50,648 bases of DNA, taken from Anaerolineales bacterium. Its GTDB lineage: Bacteria > Chloroflexota > Anaerolineae > Anaerolineales > DRMV01. Below, piece by piece: positions 1 to 8,338 of the stretch. How positions within the stretch are numbered: position 1 is the first letter of the stretch; each line of letters starts with the position of its first letter. The stretch covers positions 1 to 50,648 of the forward strand of contig JALVVL010000013.1 in assembly GCA_027023425.1 (NCBI GenBank), written 5' to 3'. The notes under the pieces were generated by a model. That model was not told the DNA's origin and did no database searches. It saw nothing but the letters and a program-made list of their open reading frames with translations. Position numbers and translations under genes: made by a program.

Positions 1-2019
1 CCTGAAACCCCCGGCCACCCCACCAAATACCCCGATTGGCATTTTGAGCCCGGCAGGTGCGCCGAAACCCTCAAAGCCCATTTCGGCGTGGCTTCGCTGG
101 ACGGCTTTGGCTTGAAGGGCAAGCCGCTCGCGGTGCGCGCCGCCGGCGCGCTCATCCAATACCTGCGCGACACCCAGCCCGAAGCCCTGAAACTACTCAC
201 CGATTTCAGCACCTACGCCCTCCAAGAATTTATGGTGCTGGACGCCGCAACCCGCCGCAACCTTGAACTCACCGAGACCATCCGCGACGGCTCCGTCTCC
301 GGCTCGCTGCTGGGCGTGTTAGACCGCACCGTAACCCCGATGGGCAAGCGCCTCATCCGCCAGTGGGTGAGCAAGCCCTTGCTTGACGTTGATGCCATCC
401 GCAAGCGGCAGGATGGCGTGGAAGCGTTTTTCAAAAATGGGCTTCTGCGCGCCGAAACCTTTGCCGCCCTCAAACCGCTCGGCGACCTTGAGCGCCTCAC
501 CAACCGCGTCCTCGGCGGGCACGCCCAGCCGCGCGACCTCGTCGCCATCCGCGCCACGCTCCAAGCCCTCCCAAAACTCATCCAAGCGCTCCAAACCTCC
601 GATTCCCCCGCACTGGCGGAACTGCAAGAGCGCCTCAACCCCTGCACCGAAGTCCGCGACCTGCTGGAACGCGCCCTCGCCGACGACCCGCCCGCTACAC
701 TCCAGCACATCGGCGTAATCCGCCCCGGCTTTTCGCCCGAATTGGACGAAGTGATGGAAAAATCGCGCCACGCCCGCGAGTGGATTGCCTCGTTGGAAAG
801 CGTTGAGCGCAAGCGCACCGGTATCAAAAACCTCAAAGTGGGCTACAACAAAGTTTTCGGCTACTACATTGAAGTTACCAAAGCCAACGCCCACCTTGTC
901 CCGCCGCATTACATCCGCAAGCAAACTTTGGTGAACGCCGAGCGCTACATCACGCCGGAGATGAAGGAATACGAGGCTTTGGTGCTCAACGCCGAAGAAC
1001 AAATCCGCACGCTGGAAGCCAAAGCCTTCAAGCAAATTTGCAACGGCATAGCGGCGCACGCCCGCGAATTGCTGGAAACAGCCCGCACAATCGCCGTGAT
1101 TGACGCGCTGGTGGGGCTTGCTGAAGCCGCGGTGGAAAACGACTACACCCGCCCCGACGTGGTGGAAGACGACGTGCTGGAAATTTACGAAGGCCGCCAT
1201 CCGGTTGTGGAACTCACCCTGCGCGGCGAGCGGTTCGTTCCCAACGATGTAGTGTTTGAGGAAGGTGAGCGCATCCGCATCCTGACCGGCCCCAACATGA
1301 GCGGCAAGAGCACATTCCTGCGGCAGGCGGCGCTGATTGTGCTGATGGCGCAAATGGGCAGTTTTGTGCCCGCGCGCAAGGCAAAAATCGGGCTGGTTGA
1401 CCGCATTTTCACCCGCATCGGCGCGCAAGACGAAATCCATGCCGGCCAGTCAACCTTCATGGTGGAAATGATTGAAACCGCGAACATCCTCCACCACGCC
1501 ACGCCGCGCAGCCTGCTGATTTTGGACGAAATCGGCCGCGGCACAAGCACCTACGACGGATTGGCGATCGCTTGGGCGGTGGTGGAATACATCCACAACC
1601 ACCCGCGCCTGCGTTCAAAAACGCTGTTTGCCACCCACTACCACGAACTCACCCAACTTGCCGACCTGCTCCCCGGCGTGCGGAACTACAACGTGGCGGT
1701 GAGCGAAGCCGACGGGAAGGTTGTGTTTCTGCACAAAATTGTCCCGGGCGGGGCAGACCGCTCATACGGCATCCACGTGGCGCAATTGGCGGGATTGCCC
1801 AAGCCGGTCATCCAGCGCGCCGCCGAAATTTTGCAACAGTTGGAGCAGAGCAGTGGGCGCGCTGTCCAAATTGAACCCACCGCGCCCCAGCAACTTGCTC
1901 TTTTCCCCGAAACCAACCCCCTGCTGGAAGAACTGCGCTCGCTGGACATCAACAACATGACGCCCATAGAAGCCCTGAACAAACTCTACGAGTGGCAAAG
2001 GAAATTCGGGAATGAATGA
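1..2019 (+). CDS. mutS: DNA mismatch repair protein MutS, 5' end missing
   Basis: MutS recognises mismatches and uses ATP to recruit the downstream repair machinery. The open frame runs from the first base of the window, so the N-terminal mismatch-binding part lies outside; 672 residues are present against roughly 850-880 for a full MutS. The connector, core and clamp regions come first, followed by the ATPase with Walker A GPNMSGKST (about residues 430-438 of the visible part), Walker B LLILDEIGRGTSTYDG and the FATHYHEL motif. An internal ATG at 88 is not the true start, because MutS-like sequence (HFGVASLDGFGL) continues upstream of and across it. The stop overlaps the next gene's start by 8 bases (ATGAATGA), indicating translational coupling. 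Family assignment is very secure. Confidence 0.97.
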   Translation, partial: PETPGHPTKYPDWHFEPGRCAETLKAHFGVASLDGFGLKGKPLAVRAAGALIQYLRDTQPEALKLLTDFSTYALQEFMVLDAATRRNLELTETIRDGSVSGSLLGVLDRTVTPMGKRLIRQWVSKPLLDVDAIRKRQDGVEAFFKNGLLRAETFAALKPLGDLERLTNRVLGGHAQPRDLVAIRATLQALPKLIQALQTSDSPALAELQERLNPCTEVRDLLERALADDPPATLQHIGVIRPGFSPELDEVMEKSRHAREWIASLESVERKRTGIKNLKVGYNKVFGYYIEVTKANAHLVPPHYIRKQTLVNAERYITPEMKEYEALVLNAEEQIRTLEAKAFKQICNGIAAHARELLETARTIAVIDALVGLAEAAVENDYTRPDVVEDDVLEIYEGRHPVVELTLRGERFVPNDVVFEEGERIRILTGPNMSGKSTFLRQAALIVLMAQMGSFVPARKAKIGLVDRIFTRIGAQDEIHAGQSTFMVEMIETANILHHATPRSLLILDEIGRGTSTYDGLAIAWAVVEYIHNHPRLRSKTLFATHYHELTQLADLLPGVRNYNVAVSEADGKVVFLHKIVPGGADRSYGIHVAQLAGLPKPVIQRAAEILQQLEQSSGRAVQIEPTAPQQLALFPETNPLLEELRSLDINNMTPIEALNKLYEWQRKFGNE

Positions 2020-3502
2020 GATCCCCCCCGACACGCGCTCGGAAACCGCCGAGGCAGTGCGCAACCTGCTGTTGGTGCTCACGCTGCTGTTAGTGTTCGC
2101 GATGGCGGCGCGCTACGCCGCCACTCCCGACACATGGTGGCATTTGCGCGCCGGCGAATGGATTTGGCAACACAAAGCCCTCCCCGGCGTTGACCACTTT
2201 TCGTTCACTCGCGCCGGCGCGCCGTGGCACTACCCCGGCTGGCCTATGGAGGTGCTGTTTTACTTGCTTTTCACCTTAGGCGGGCTTGGGGCGCTCAACA
2301 TTTTCCAAGCCGTGGTGGTGACGACGGTTTTCGGGCTGGTGTGGGCGACGGGGCGCGGCAATTCCCTGCTCAAAGCCGCACTGGTCTCGCTCGGCGCAAT
2401 GACCGCGGCTGTGCATTGGTCGGCGCGGCCCTACCTCATCACCTTGCTGTTTTCGGCGCTCTATCTCTGGATTTTGACCCGCTGGCAGGCAAAAGGCGGC
2501 AAGGCGATTTGGTGGCTTCCGGTGCTGATGGTGCTTTGGGTGAACGGACACGGCGGCTTCACGCTGGGATTTGTGTGGTTGGGGGTGTTTTTCGTGGGCG
2601 CAGTCTCCCGCTGGCTTTGGAGCGTGTTCCAAAAGGAAAGTGAGCAGGCGCGCAAACTCCGCCGCCGCGCCGCCACGCTCGGCTGGGTAGGCATCTTCAC
2701 CTTAGCCGCTTCACTGCTCAATCCCTACGGCGCGGAAATGCTCACCTACACCTCAAAAACGCTCCACATGGAAGCAACCAAACTTTTCATCGCCGAGTGG
2801 CAATCGCCGGATTTCCACAGCGTGCAACTCTGGCCGCTGATGGGGATGCTTTTGCTCATGGTGCTCGGTTTTGGGCTTTCGCCCAAGCGCCTCACGGTGG
2901 AGGAAAGCCTGCTGGCATTGGGGCTGACCTACATGGTGCTGACGTGGGTACGGAATGTTGATGTGTTTGCGGTCGCGGTTACGCCCATTCTCATAAAGCA
3001 CTGGGAGGAAATCCGCCGCGCGCTCGCCGAGCAGTGGCCTTGGAAGCGCAAAAAGCCGCCCGCACCGGTGCGCCCCGCGGTCAACCTTGGGATTGTGGCG
3101 CTCGCGGCGTTAGTCGCCTTCGGCAAAGGCGGCGTAGCCTCGCTGCCAAAGGTTACCGCCGCGGCGACGGCGCGCAATTACCCCACCCGCGCCGTGGAAT
3201 TTATCAAACAGCACCACCCGCAGGGCAATATGTTCAACGAATACGGCTGGGGCGGTTTTTTGACTTGGGATTTGCGCGAATACCCCGTTTTCATTGACGG
3301 GCGCGCTGACCTCTACGGCGACAAGTTCATCAAAAAATGGCTCGCCACCCGAAACGCCGATAATGGCTGGGAGGCAACGCTGGATTATTGGGACATCCAC
3401 TTCGTTTTGCTCAAGCCCGATGCGCCGTTGGTGCGCATTTTGCCCTACCACGGCTGGCGACTGCTCTACCGCGATTCGCAAAGTGTGATTTATGGACGCT
3501 GA
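2012..3502 (+). CDS. Polytopic membrane protein, possible GT-C-like glycosyltransferase
   Basis: A 496-residue protein with about nine or ten hydrophobic segments between residues 20 and 390 and a soluble C-terminal part of about 110 residues. Near the N-terminus it carries DTWWHLRAGEWI followed by PGVDHFSFT, an acidic/aromatic loop resembling the first extracytoplasmic loop of lipid-linked sugar transferases with a GT-C-like fold. That link is inference; no substrate can be assigned. The start overlaps mutS by 8 bases and the end overlaps the methyltransferase gene by 11 bases, so the three genes probably form one transcript. It may instead be an uncharacterised membrane protein of unknown activity. 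Confidence 0.85.
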   Translation: MNEIPPDTRSETAEAVRNLLLVLTLLLVFAMAARYAATPDTWWHLRAGEWIWQHKALPGVDHFSFTRAGAPWHYPGWPMEVLFYLLFTLGGLGALNIFQAVVVTTVFGLVWATGRGNSLLKAALVSLGAMTAAVHWSARPYLITLLFSALYLWILTRWQAKGGKAIWWLPVLMVLWVNGHGGFTLGFVWLGVFFVGAVSRWLWSVFQKESEQARKLRRRAATLGWVGIFTLAASLLNPYGAEMLTYTSKTLHMEATKLFIAEWQSPDFHSVQLWPLMGMLLLMVLGFGLSPKRLTVEESLLALGLTYMVLTWVRNVDVFAVAVTPILIKHWEEIRRALAEQWPWKRKKPPAPVRPAVNLGIVALAALVAFGKGGVASLPKVTAAATARNYPTRAVEFIKQHHPQGNMFNEYGWGGFLTWDLREYPVFIDGRADLYGDKFIKKWLATRNADNGWEATLDYWDIHFVLLKPDAPLVRILPYHGWRLLYRDSQSVIYGR

Positions 3503-4253
3503 AACCCTCACCCCGCCCGAAGAAATGCCGCCTGAACTGCGGCGCGCGCTGCTGGAATTTATGGCGCAGTTCATCACCGAAAACAAGCGCCGCCGCATTG
3601 ATGAGGTGCTCCGCTGGCGCACCCGCTACGTCACCATCCTGCTGGAGGACATCTACCAGTCGCAAAACGCCAGCGCCACCTTGCGCACTTGCGACGCTCT
3701 GGGCGTGCAGGATGTTTACATTGCCGAAAACTGGAATTTGTACAAGGTCAACCCCGACGTGGCGTTAGGCGCGCAAAAGTGGATTGACCTGCACCGTTTC
3801 CGCGCGCCGTTGCCGGAGGAGGAGATTGAGGCGCGCCACGAACTGCCCGCCGAGCATCCGGCGACCGCGGCGGCAATGCGCCGCCTGCGCGAGAAGGGCT
3901 ACCTGCTGGTCGCAACCTCGCCCCACGGCGAGGCTTGGGGCTTGCGCGACCTACCGCTTGACCGCCCAATGGCGTTTCTTTTCGGGAACGAGCGCGAGGG
4001 GCTGAGCGAATACGCGCTCACACACGCCGATGCCGCACTCAAATTGCCGATGTACGGCTTTGTGGAAAGTTACAACATTTCGGTCAGCGTGGCAATCACG
4101 CTTTCGCACGTGGTGGAGCGCCTGCATGAAGCCCCCGTGCCGTGGCAGATGAGCGAAGATGAGCGCGAAGCCCTTCGCCTGCGGTGGTACCGGCGTATTG
4201 TAGGCAACGCCGCCGCGCTTGAGCGCGAATTCCTGCGCAGGCGGGGAAAATAG
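3492..4253 (+). CDS. SpoU/TrmH-type RNA 2'-O-ribose methyltransferase
   Basis: A SPOUT-class enzyme that would transfer a methyl group from S-adenosylmethionine to a ribose 2'-OH in tRNA or rRNA. All three family motifs are visible in the 253 residues: motif 1 NASATLRTCDALG (N59, R65), motif 2 FLFGNEREGLSE (about 162-173, E167) and motif 3 LPMYGFVESYNISVSVAI (about 185-202, N195). An N-terminal helical extension rich in Arg precedes the domain, as in TrmH (Gm18 tRNA methyltransferase), to which it looks closest. The exact target nucleotide is not determined. It overlaps the upstream gene by 11 bases. Confidence 0.92.
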   Translation: MDAETLTPPEEMPPELRRALLEFMAQFITENKRRRIDEVLRWRTRYVTILLEDIYQSQNASATLRTCDALGVQDVYIAENWNLYKVNPDVALGAQKWIDLHRFRAPLPEEEIEARHELPAEHPATAAAMRRLREKGYLLVATSPHGEAWGLRDLPLDRPMAFLFGNEREGLSEYALTHADAALKLPMYGFVESYNISVSVAITLSHVVERLHEAPVPWQMSEDEREALRLRWYRRIVGNAAALEREFLRRRGK

Positions 4254-4319
4254 AGTGGGGGCTGAAAGAACAATAAGTTGGTCTGTTGAGTTATCAACTC
4301 ATGTTTAGCATCAACAGCG

Positions 4320-4419
4320 CCCTCACCTTACCCCCGCTGCGCGCCCCCTTTCCTCTCCCAGTGGGAGAGGAAAGGGGGCTGAGCCGCCGCGAAGCAAGGC
4401 TCTGGGGGATAGGTGAGGG
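4320..4419. repeat. REP-like hairpin element, copy 1
   Basis: Nested inverted repeat. The inner arms 4344-4360 and 4362-4378 are perfect 17-mers around one central base (CCCTTTCCTCTCCCA class). The outer arms 4320-4335 and 4404-4419 pair with two mismatches. The same element recurs almost unchanged at 50112-50211, and a diverged relative lies at 39840-39935. Confidence 0.8.
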
Positions 4420-4515
4420 TGAAAAAGCCAAATGTGTACCAGTTTCATAGGGCGAAATTGTTGCCTGTTAACCATCCATGCGTAATGTAAGTTATCAAAA
4501 CGCAATCTCTCACAC

Positions 4516-4564
4516 GGAGGACACAGGGGACACGGCGTTTTCCTCCGTGTCCCCTGTGTCCTCC
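4516..4564. repeat. Perfect 20-bp inverted repeat with 9-nt loop
   Basis: Left arm 4516-4535 and right arm 4545-4564 are exact reverse complements built from GGAGGACACAGGGGACACGG. An RNA copy would form a strong hairpin. It has no U-tract, so it is more likely a mobile or REP-like element than an intrinsic terminator. Confidence 0.75.
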
Positions 4565-4587
4565 ATGCGAAAAGGGCCAATAAACCC

Positions 4588-4618
4588 AAGCAGGCGGCTG
4601 TTTTCAAGCCGCCTGCTT
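4588..4618. terminator. Hairpin downstream of the gltD-like gene, possible terminator
   Basis: Arms AAGCAGGCGGCT (4588-4599) and AGCCGCCTGCTT (4607-4618) pair perfectly around a 7-nt loop, about 35 bases beyond the minus-strand stop. The following U-tract is weak on both strands, so termination is plausible but not certain. Confidence 0.5.
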
Positions 4619-4653
4619 CGCATAAAGGAGGTGGAGTAAGGAGGAAGTTCTGG

Positions 4654-6117
4654 CTACGCCTTTTCTTTCTTCTCGCCGAGGCTCATCAAGTATTTGTGAA
4701 TGCCCTTTGCCGCCTTTTGGCCTGCGTCCTCGGCGGTGACAACGAGGTCGGGGCCGGTAACGGCGTCGCCGCCCGCGAAAACGCCGGGGCGGGTGGTCTC
4801 GCCGGTTTCTGGATCAGCCACAATCAAGCCCCACTTGTGGGTTTTCAGGCCCGGTGTGGTTTTGCCGATGGTTTCATCGGGCCAGTAGCCGATGGCAAGC
4901 ACCGCTACGTCGGCTTCAAGGATGAAGTTAGAGCCTTCAATTGGGATCGGGCGACGGCGGCCGCTTTCATCGGGTTCGCCCAAGCGCATTTTCACGCATT
5001 CAATCGCGGTCAATTCGCCCTTTTCGTTGCCGATGAACTTCACCGGTTGGGTGAGGAACATGTACTTCGCGCCTTCCTCGCGCGCCCACGTTCGGTCTTT
5101 CTCACCGCCGGGCATTTCAGCCTCGGTGCGGCGGTAAATGCACGTGACCTCTGCCGCACCCAACCGCACCGATGTGCGCAAGCAGTCCGAAGCCGTGTCG
5201 CCGCCGCCAACAACCACGACCTTCTTGCCTTTCACGTCAATCGGCTCGCGCATTTCGGGCGGCAAAATCTTCGGATCAACATTGGCACGAATAAGATACT
5301 CGGTGGCTTTATAAACGCCTTTCAGGTCAACCCCTTCAACCTTCATCGGCGCATCCACATTTGCACCTACGCCGATGAAAATCGCATCAAACCCTTCGTT
5401 GAAAAGGTCATCAATCGTTTTGTCAACGCCAATTTTAGTGTTGGTAACAAATTTAACGCCCGCACGTTCCAAATCTCCGATGCGGGCGAAAACAACATCT
5501 TTGGGCAACTTGAAATTAGGAATGCCGTACACAAGCAAGCCGCCCGGCGCAGGCTTAGCGTCAAAAACAGTTACGTCGTGCCCATACTGGCGCAAGCGCT
5601 CCGCGCAAGCCAAACCTGCCGGCCCAGCACCCACAATTGCCACACTATAACCCGTCGGCTCGCCAACGGGCACTTCTACATGCCCACCTTTGACGCGCCG
5701 CTCGTAATCTACCACAAAGGTTTCCAAGCGGCCGGTCAGCACTGGTCCATCGTGTGCCGAGCGCACACATCCACCTTGGCAGAGTGCCTCATGCGGGCAA
5801 ACGCGGCTGCAAATTTCGGGCAGCGCGCTGGTTTCACGATAAAGCGCCGCGGCTTCAAGAAAACGCCCCTGTTCAATCAGCCACATCGCCGAGGGGATGT
5901 CGTTGTGAACCGGGCAAGCCTGCATACACGGCGCAGGGTCGGGGCAATGGATACAACGAGACGCTTCCCGCTGTGCCTCTTCCGGGGTGAACGGGATGAC
6001 AATGTCGTCAAAATCGCAAATCCGCTCTTTGGGATCCCTCAGTTTCAAACCCAAATAAGGGATTTTCATGCGGGCCTTGCGGTCTATGGGCAGAGTCTCG
6101 CTGGGCACTTTTTGCAT
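4654..6117 (-). CDS. gltD: GltD/NfnB-like NAD(P)-dependent FAD/Fe-S oxidoreductase
   Basis: A 487-residue flavoprotein of the glutamate synthase small-subunit family. It has two N-terminal Cys clusters for Fe-S centres (C55, C58, C64, C68 and C103, C107, C113, C117), an FAD-binding GAGPAG at about 163-168 and an NAD(P)-binding VVGGGDTASD at about 302-311. These proteins pass electrons between NAD(P)H and Fe-S partners. No gltB (large subunit) is adjacent, so it could serve as GltD, as the large subunit of an NfnAB-type transhydrogenase, or as a SudA-like enzyme; the sequence alone does not decide. The ATG has a GGAGAGGAG Shine-Dalgarno about 6 bases upstream. A CRP/FNR-like palindrome lies about 70 bases upstream of the start. 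Confidence 0.9.
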   Translation of the reverse strand: MQKVPSETLPIDRKARMKIPYLGLKLRDPKERICDFDDIVIPFTPEEAQREASRCIHCPDPAPCMQACPVHNDIPSAMWLIEQGRFLEAAALYRETSALPEICSRVCPHEALCQGGCVRSAHDGPVLTGRLETFVVDYERRVKGGHVEVPVGEPTGYSVAIVGAGPAGLACAERLRQYGHDVTVFDAKPAPGGLLVYGIPNFKLPKDVVFARIGDLERAGVKFVTNTKIGVDKTIDDLFNEGFDAIFIGVGANVDAPMKVEGVDLKGVYKATEYLIRANVDPKILPPEMREPIDVKGKKVVVVGGGDTASDCLRTSVRLGAAEVTCIYRRTEAEMPGGEKDRTWAREEGAKYMFLTQPVKFIGNEKGELTAIECVKMRLGEPDESGRRRPIPIEGSNFILEADVAVLAIGYWPDETIGKTTPGLKTHKWGLIVADPETGETTRPGVFAGGDAVTGPDLVVTAEDAGQKAAKGIHKYLMSLGEKKEKA

Positions 6118-6185
6118 TTATCGCTCCTCTCCAGCCTGCGCTTAGGGGTGGTTTTAATCCATACCAGAAAACGGTCAGTAGTGCA

Positions 6186-6201
6186 TGTGACTAACGTCAC
6201 A
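6186..6201. promoter_or_regulatory. CRP/FNR-like palindrome upstream of the gltD-like gene
   Basis: TGTGACTAACGTCACA is a symmetric site with 6-bp perfect arms and a 4-bp centre, and it fits TGTGA-N6-TCACA. It sits 69-84 bases upstream of the minus-strand start at 6117, a usual activator distance. Binding by a CRP/FNR-family regulator is inferred from the consensus only. Confidence 0.5.
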
Positions 6202-6214
6202 AAATTTTTCTAAA

Positions 6215-6540
6215 GGGATGCCAAGAAACGCAAAGACGCAGAGGGGACAGAGGCGCAGAGGAACGCAGAGACGCCAAGGGCGCCAAGGGCACAAAGGACG
6301 CCAAGAAAAAATTTTTCTGTGTTCTCTGTAAATTTCTGTGTTTTCTGTGGTTTTTCTGTGTCCTCTGTGGTCCTCTTTCTCCAATCGGTATAAATCTGTG
6401 TCAATCTGCGGATAAGGAACCACACATTCCACAGATTAGCACAGATTTTTTCTGTGTCCTCCGTAAATTTCTGTGTCCTCTGTGGTTCTCTTTCTCCAAT
6501 CGGTGTAAATCTGTGTCAATCTGTGGATAGGTATTCACGG
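6215..6540. repeat. Mosaic extragenic repeat cluster A (+ orientation)
   Basis: Gene-free block of short imperfect repeats in a fixed order: ACGCCAAGG/CGCAGAGG modules, then a TTCTGTGTTCTCTGTAAATT module, then CAATCGGTGTAAATCTGTG with a GTGGAT tail, then CACAGATTAGCACAGATTTT. The last three are repeated before the block ends. The same modules recur near 12.2, 13.2, 14.4, 23.8 and 46.1 kb. Confidence 0.85.
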
Positions 6541-6557
6541 GCAAATTATACCGCAAC

Positions 6558-8087
6558 TCAACGCTTGATTGTGTTGGACTTGGCACGACATTCGCACGCT
6601 TCAAGTGTGCGGCCATCGCGGCGCAGGAAGCCATCGTAGGCCTTCCCCGCTCCGGCCGAAACCCAGCCATCCAGCACAAACGGGATGGGGCCATCGGCGG
6701 AAACCCATTCGCCGTTGTATTTGCGGGCAATGTGGAGATGGGTTGCATTTGCCACGCCGCCTTCGCATGATGGATGACCGATGCGCTCGCCTGCGTGCAG
6801 GTATGTACCTGCCGCGACGCGCCCTTTTGCCGCTATGTGCAGGTAGAGCACATCCCAGCCGGTTTGCTCGTAGCCGTCGCCGTCCAAATCCTGCATCACC
6901 ACGCCGTGATCGGAGCGCACCACCAGCCCATCGGCAACCGCCACCACCCAAGCCTTGCTCACGGCGCAGCCGTGTGTGTCGTAGGGCGCAAAATCCAGCG
7001 CCGCCCAAGCCGAGCCATCCCCCCAAGCAGGATGATGCCCACCGGTGAAAAGCCAAGGCACATCCTTTTCAAACGGCAATTGCATCGGCGGCTGGTGCAA
7101 ATCGGGCGGCAAAAGCGGCTCAACAGAATAGGCGAAAGGCCAGCCAAACAAGCGCTTGTAGGTCGCGAAGAAGCCCTTTTCCCCAACAGCGCGCTGCCAG
7201 TGGTCGTAATCAAGTAAGAGCGAAAGGAAGTATTGCACTGCTGCGGTGCCCGCGTTCACAGTTGGGTTGGCGCGCACCAGTTTGCCATCGGCGGTTACAA
7301 ACACGCCCAGAGCGTTCACCTGCCAGAGGTAATAGCCGCGGTTGAGTTCGTTTGCCGCCCAGTTGAGTTGCATCCAAAGGCCACGCCGGTAAGGGTTCGG
7401 CCACCCAAGCGGGTAGGCAAGGGCTTCGCCCTTCACTTTGGAGCGGCTGAGCCAGTGCCCGCGGTATTCCAGCATGGCAAGCAGCGTGCGCGGGCTTACG
7501 GAATAATTTTGCGCCACGCGCTCCACAATTTCTGCACCGGTGAGCACCTCGCCGTGCACCTCTTCGCGGTAAGAGCGCAGAAAGCCGCCGCGGCGCTCCA
7601 CAAAATCCTGCACCGAAAACAGCCCCGCATAAGGCCCGTTTACCAATTCCGAATCGGGCAAAATTTTGAAAGGAGGGGCGTCGCCCACCGGGCGCGGCGC
7701 AGGGATTGTCAGCCTCTGCCCCACGGTGAGCAAGTTGGGGTTTTTGATGTGGTTCGTGGAAATGATGTCTTGAATCCCCACACGGTACTTGCGGGCAAGC
7801 GTTCCGAGGGTGTCGCCGGCGCGGATGGTGTAGCGTTCGCGCTGGGCGCGGGGCGTAGGCAAAACGCGCGGCGCATCGGGGGTTGGGGTGAGTTGCGGGG
7901 CGTGCGGGTTAGGCGTTGGGAATGGGAAGCCAACAGCCGTGCTCGTAGGCTCGGCCAAGCCGGAAACCGGCGGCGGCTCCCACGGAGTAGGCTCTGCTTT
8001 GCTCCCGCTTCCGCCAAAAGCCAGCCATGCCGCCCCCGCCAGCATTGCCAAAATGAACAAGCCCGCTAAAAACAACAACTTTTTCAT
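6558..8087 (-). CDS. Exported LysM protein with degenerate M23 peptidase-like domain
   Basis: 509 residues: a signal anchor (1-24), a Pro/Thr-rich linker, one LysM peptidoglycan-binding domain (about 86-129, YTIRAGDTLGTLARKYRVG), a helical middle region, and a C-terminal M23 (lysostaphin-like) fold (about 345-475). In the M23 part the HLH pair (H450, H452) and YLHIA are kept, and D365 of the HxxxD metal motif is present, but the preceding His is replaced by Trp (WAALD, W361). An acidic DLDGDG loop (about 401-406) resembling a calcium-binding loop is inserted. It probably acts in the wall or periplasm, either as a divergent endopeptidase or as a non-catalytic binder/activator. No Shine-Dalgarno is seen; a TAAAAT box ends 6 bases before the ATG, so a leaderless message is possible. 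Confidence 0.87.
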   Translation of the reverse strand: MKKLLFLAGLFILAMLAGAAWLAFGGSGSKAEPTPWEPPPVSGLAEPTSTAVGFPFPTPNPHAPQLTPTPDAPRVLPTPRAQRERYTIRAGDTLGTLARKYRVGIQDIISTNHIKNPNLLTVGQRLTIPAPRPVGDAPPFKILPDSELVNGPYAGLFSVQDFVERRGGFLRSYREEVHGEVLTGAEIVERVAQNYSVSPRTLLAMLEYRGHWLSRSKVKGEALAYPLGWPNPYRRGLWMQLNWAANELNRGYYLWQVNALGVFVTADGKLVRANPTVNAGTAAVQYFLSLLLDYDHWQRAVGEKGFFATYKRLFGWPFAYSVEPLLPPDLHQPPMQLPFEKDVPWLFTGGHHPAWGDGSAWAALDFAPYDTHGCAVSKAWVVAVADGLVVRSDHGVVMQDLDGDGYEQTGWDVLYLHIAAKGRVAAGTYLHAGERIGHPSCEGGVANATHLHIARKYNGEWVSADGPIPFVLDGWVSAGAGKAYDGFLRRDGRTLEACECRAKSNTIKR

Positions 8088-8093
8088 GGGAAA

Positions 8094-8099
8094 ATTTTA
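8094..8099 (-). promoter_or_regulatory. -10 box implying a leaderless transcript (LysM/M23 gene)
   Basis: TAAAAT on the minus strand is followed by six bases and then the ATG at 8087, which puts the expected transcription start on the start codon. No ribosome-binding site is present. Inferred from spacing only. Confidence 0.4.
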
Positions 8100-8138
8100 C
8101 CCCAAGAGTTTGGGAAGGCGCAGATTCGTGGGGCGTTG

Positions 8139-8190
8139 GGTCGTGAGTCGTAGAGTCGTGAAGTCGTGAAGTCGTTACGTCGTTGGGCGG
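8139..8190. repeat. Short-period GTCGT tandem repeat
   Basis: Degenerate 9-10-base units of the type GTCGTGAAGTCGTGAAGTCG lie upstream of the next gene. The complementary kind (ACGACCTA units) recurs at 46672-46735 and a relative at 50448-50525. Confidence 0.7.
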
Positions 8191-8280
8191 GGGAACTGCT
8201 GAACAGCCGAGTCGCCAATCCATTTGCGCGGCGAGCAATGAGCACGCAACCAGCAACAAAGCAAACCTGAAGCCAAAAAA

Positions 8281-8291
8281 TGTGCTAAACT
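8281..8291 (+). promoter_or_regulatory. Extended -10 promoter element
   Basis: TGTGCTAAACT matches TRTGnTATAAT and lies 47 bases before the start at 8339. No good -35 hexamer is seen. Similar TGTGnTA boxes precede several other genes in this window. Confidence 0.4.
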
Positions 8292-8338
8292 AAGTGAAAG
8301 CCAAAGCAGGCTCGGATGCACCAACTGAGGAGGAATGT

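Larger units (their letters stand above)
4254..4653. repeat. Convergent intergenic region with three inverted-repeat elements
   Basis: No gene is seen. The gap between convergent genes holds a REP-like hairpin element of about 100 bp (4320-4419), a perfect 20-bp inverted repeat (arms 4516-4535 and 4545-4564) and a 12-bp-stem hairpin near the gltD-like gene (4588-4618). The first has a near-identical second copy at 50112-50211. Confidence 0.8.

Noticed and set aside
4696-6213. Long open frame on the plus strand (505 codons)
   Set aside because: It lies opposite the clearly coded gltD-like gene and has no family features; a GC-rich shadow.
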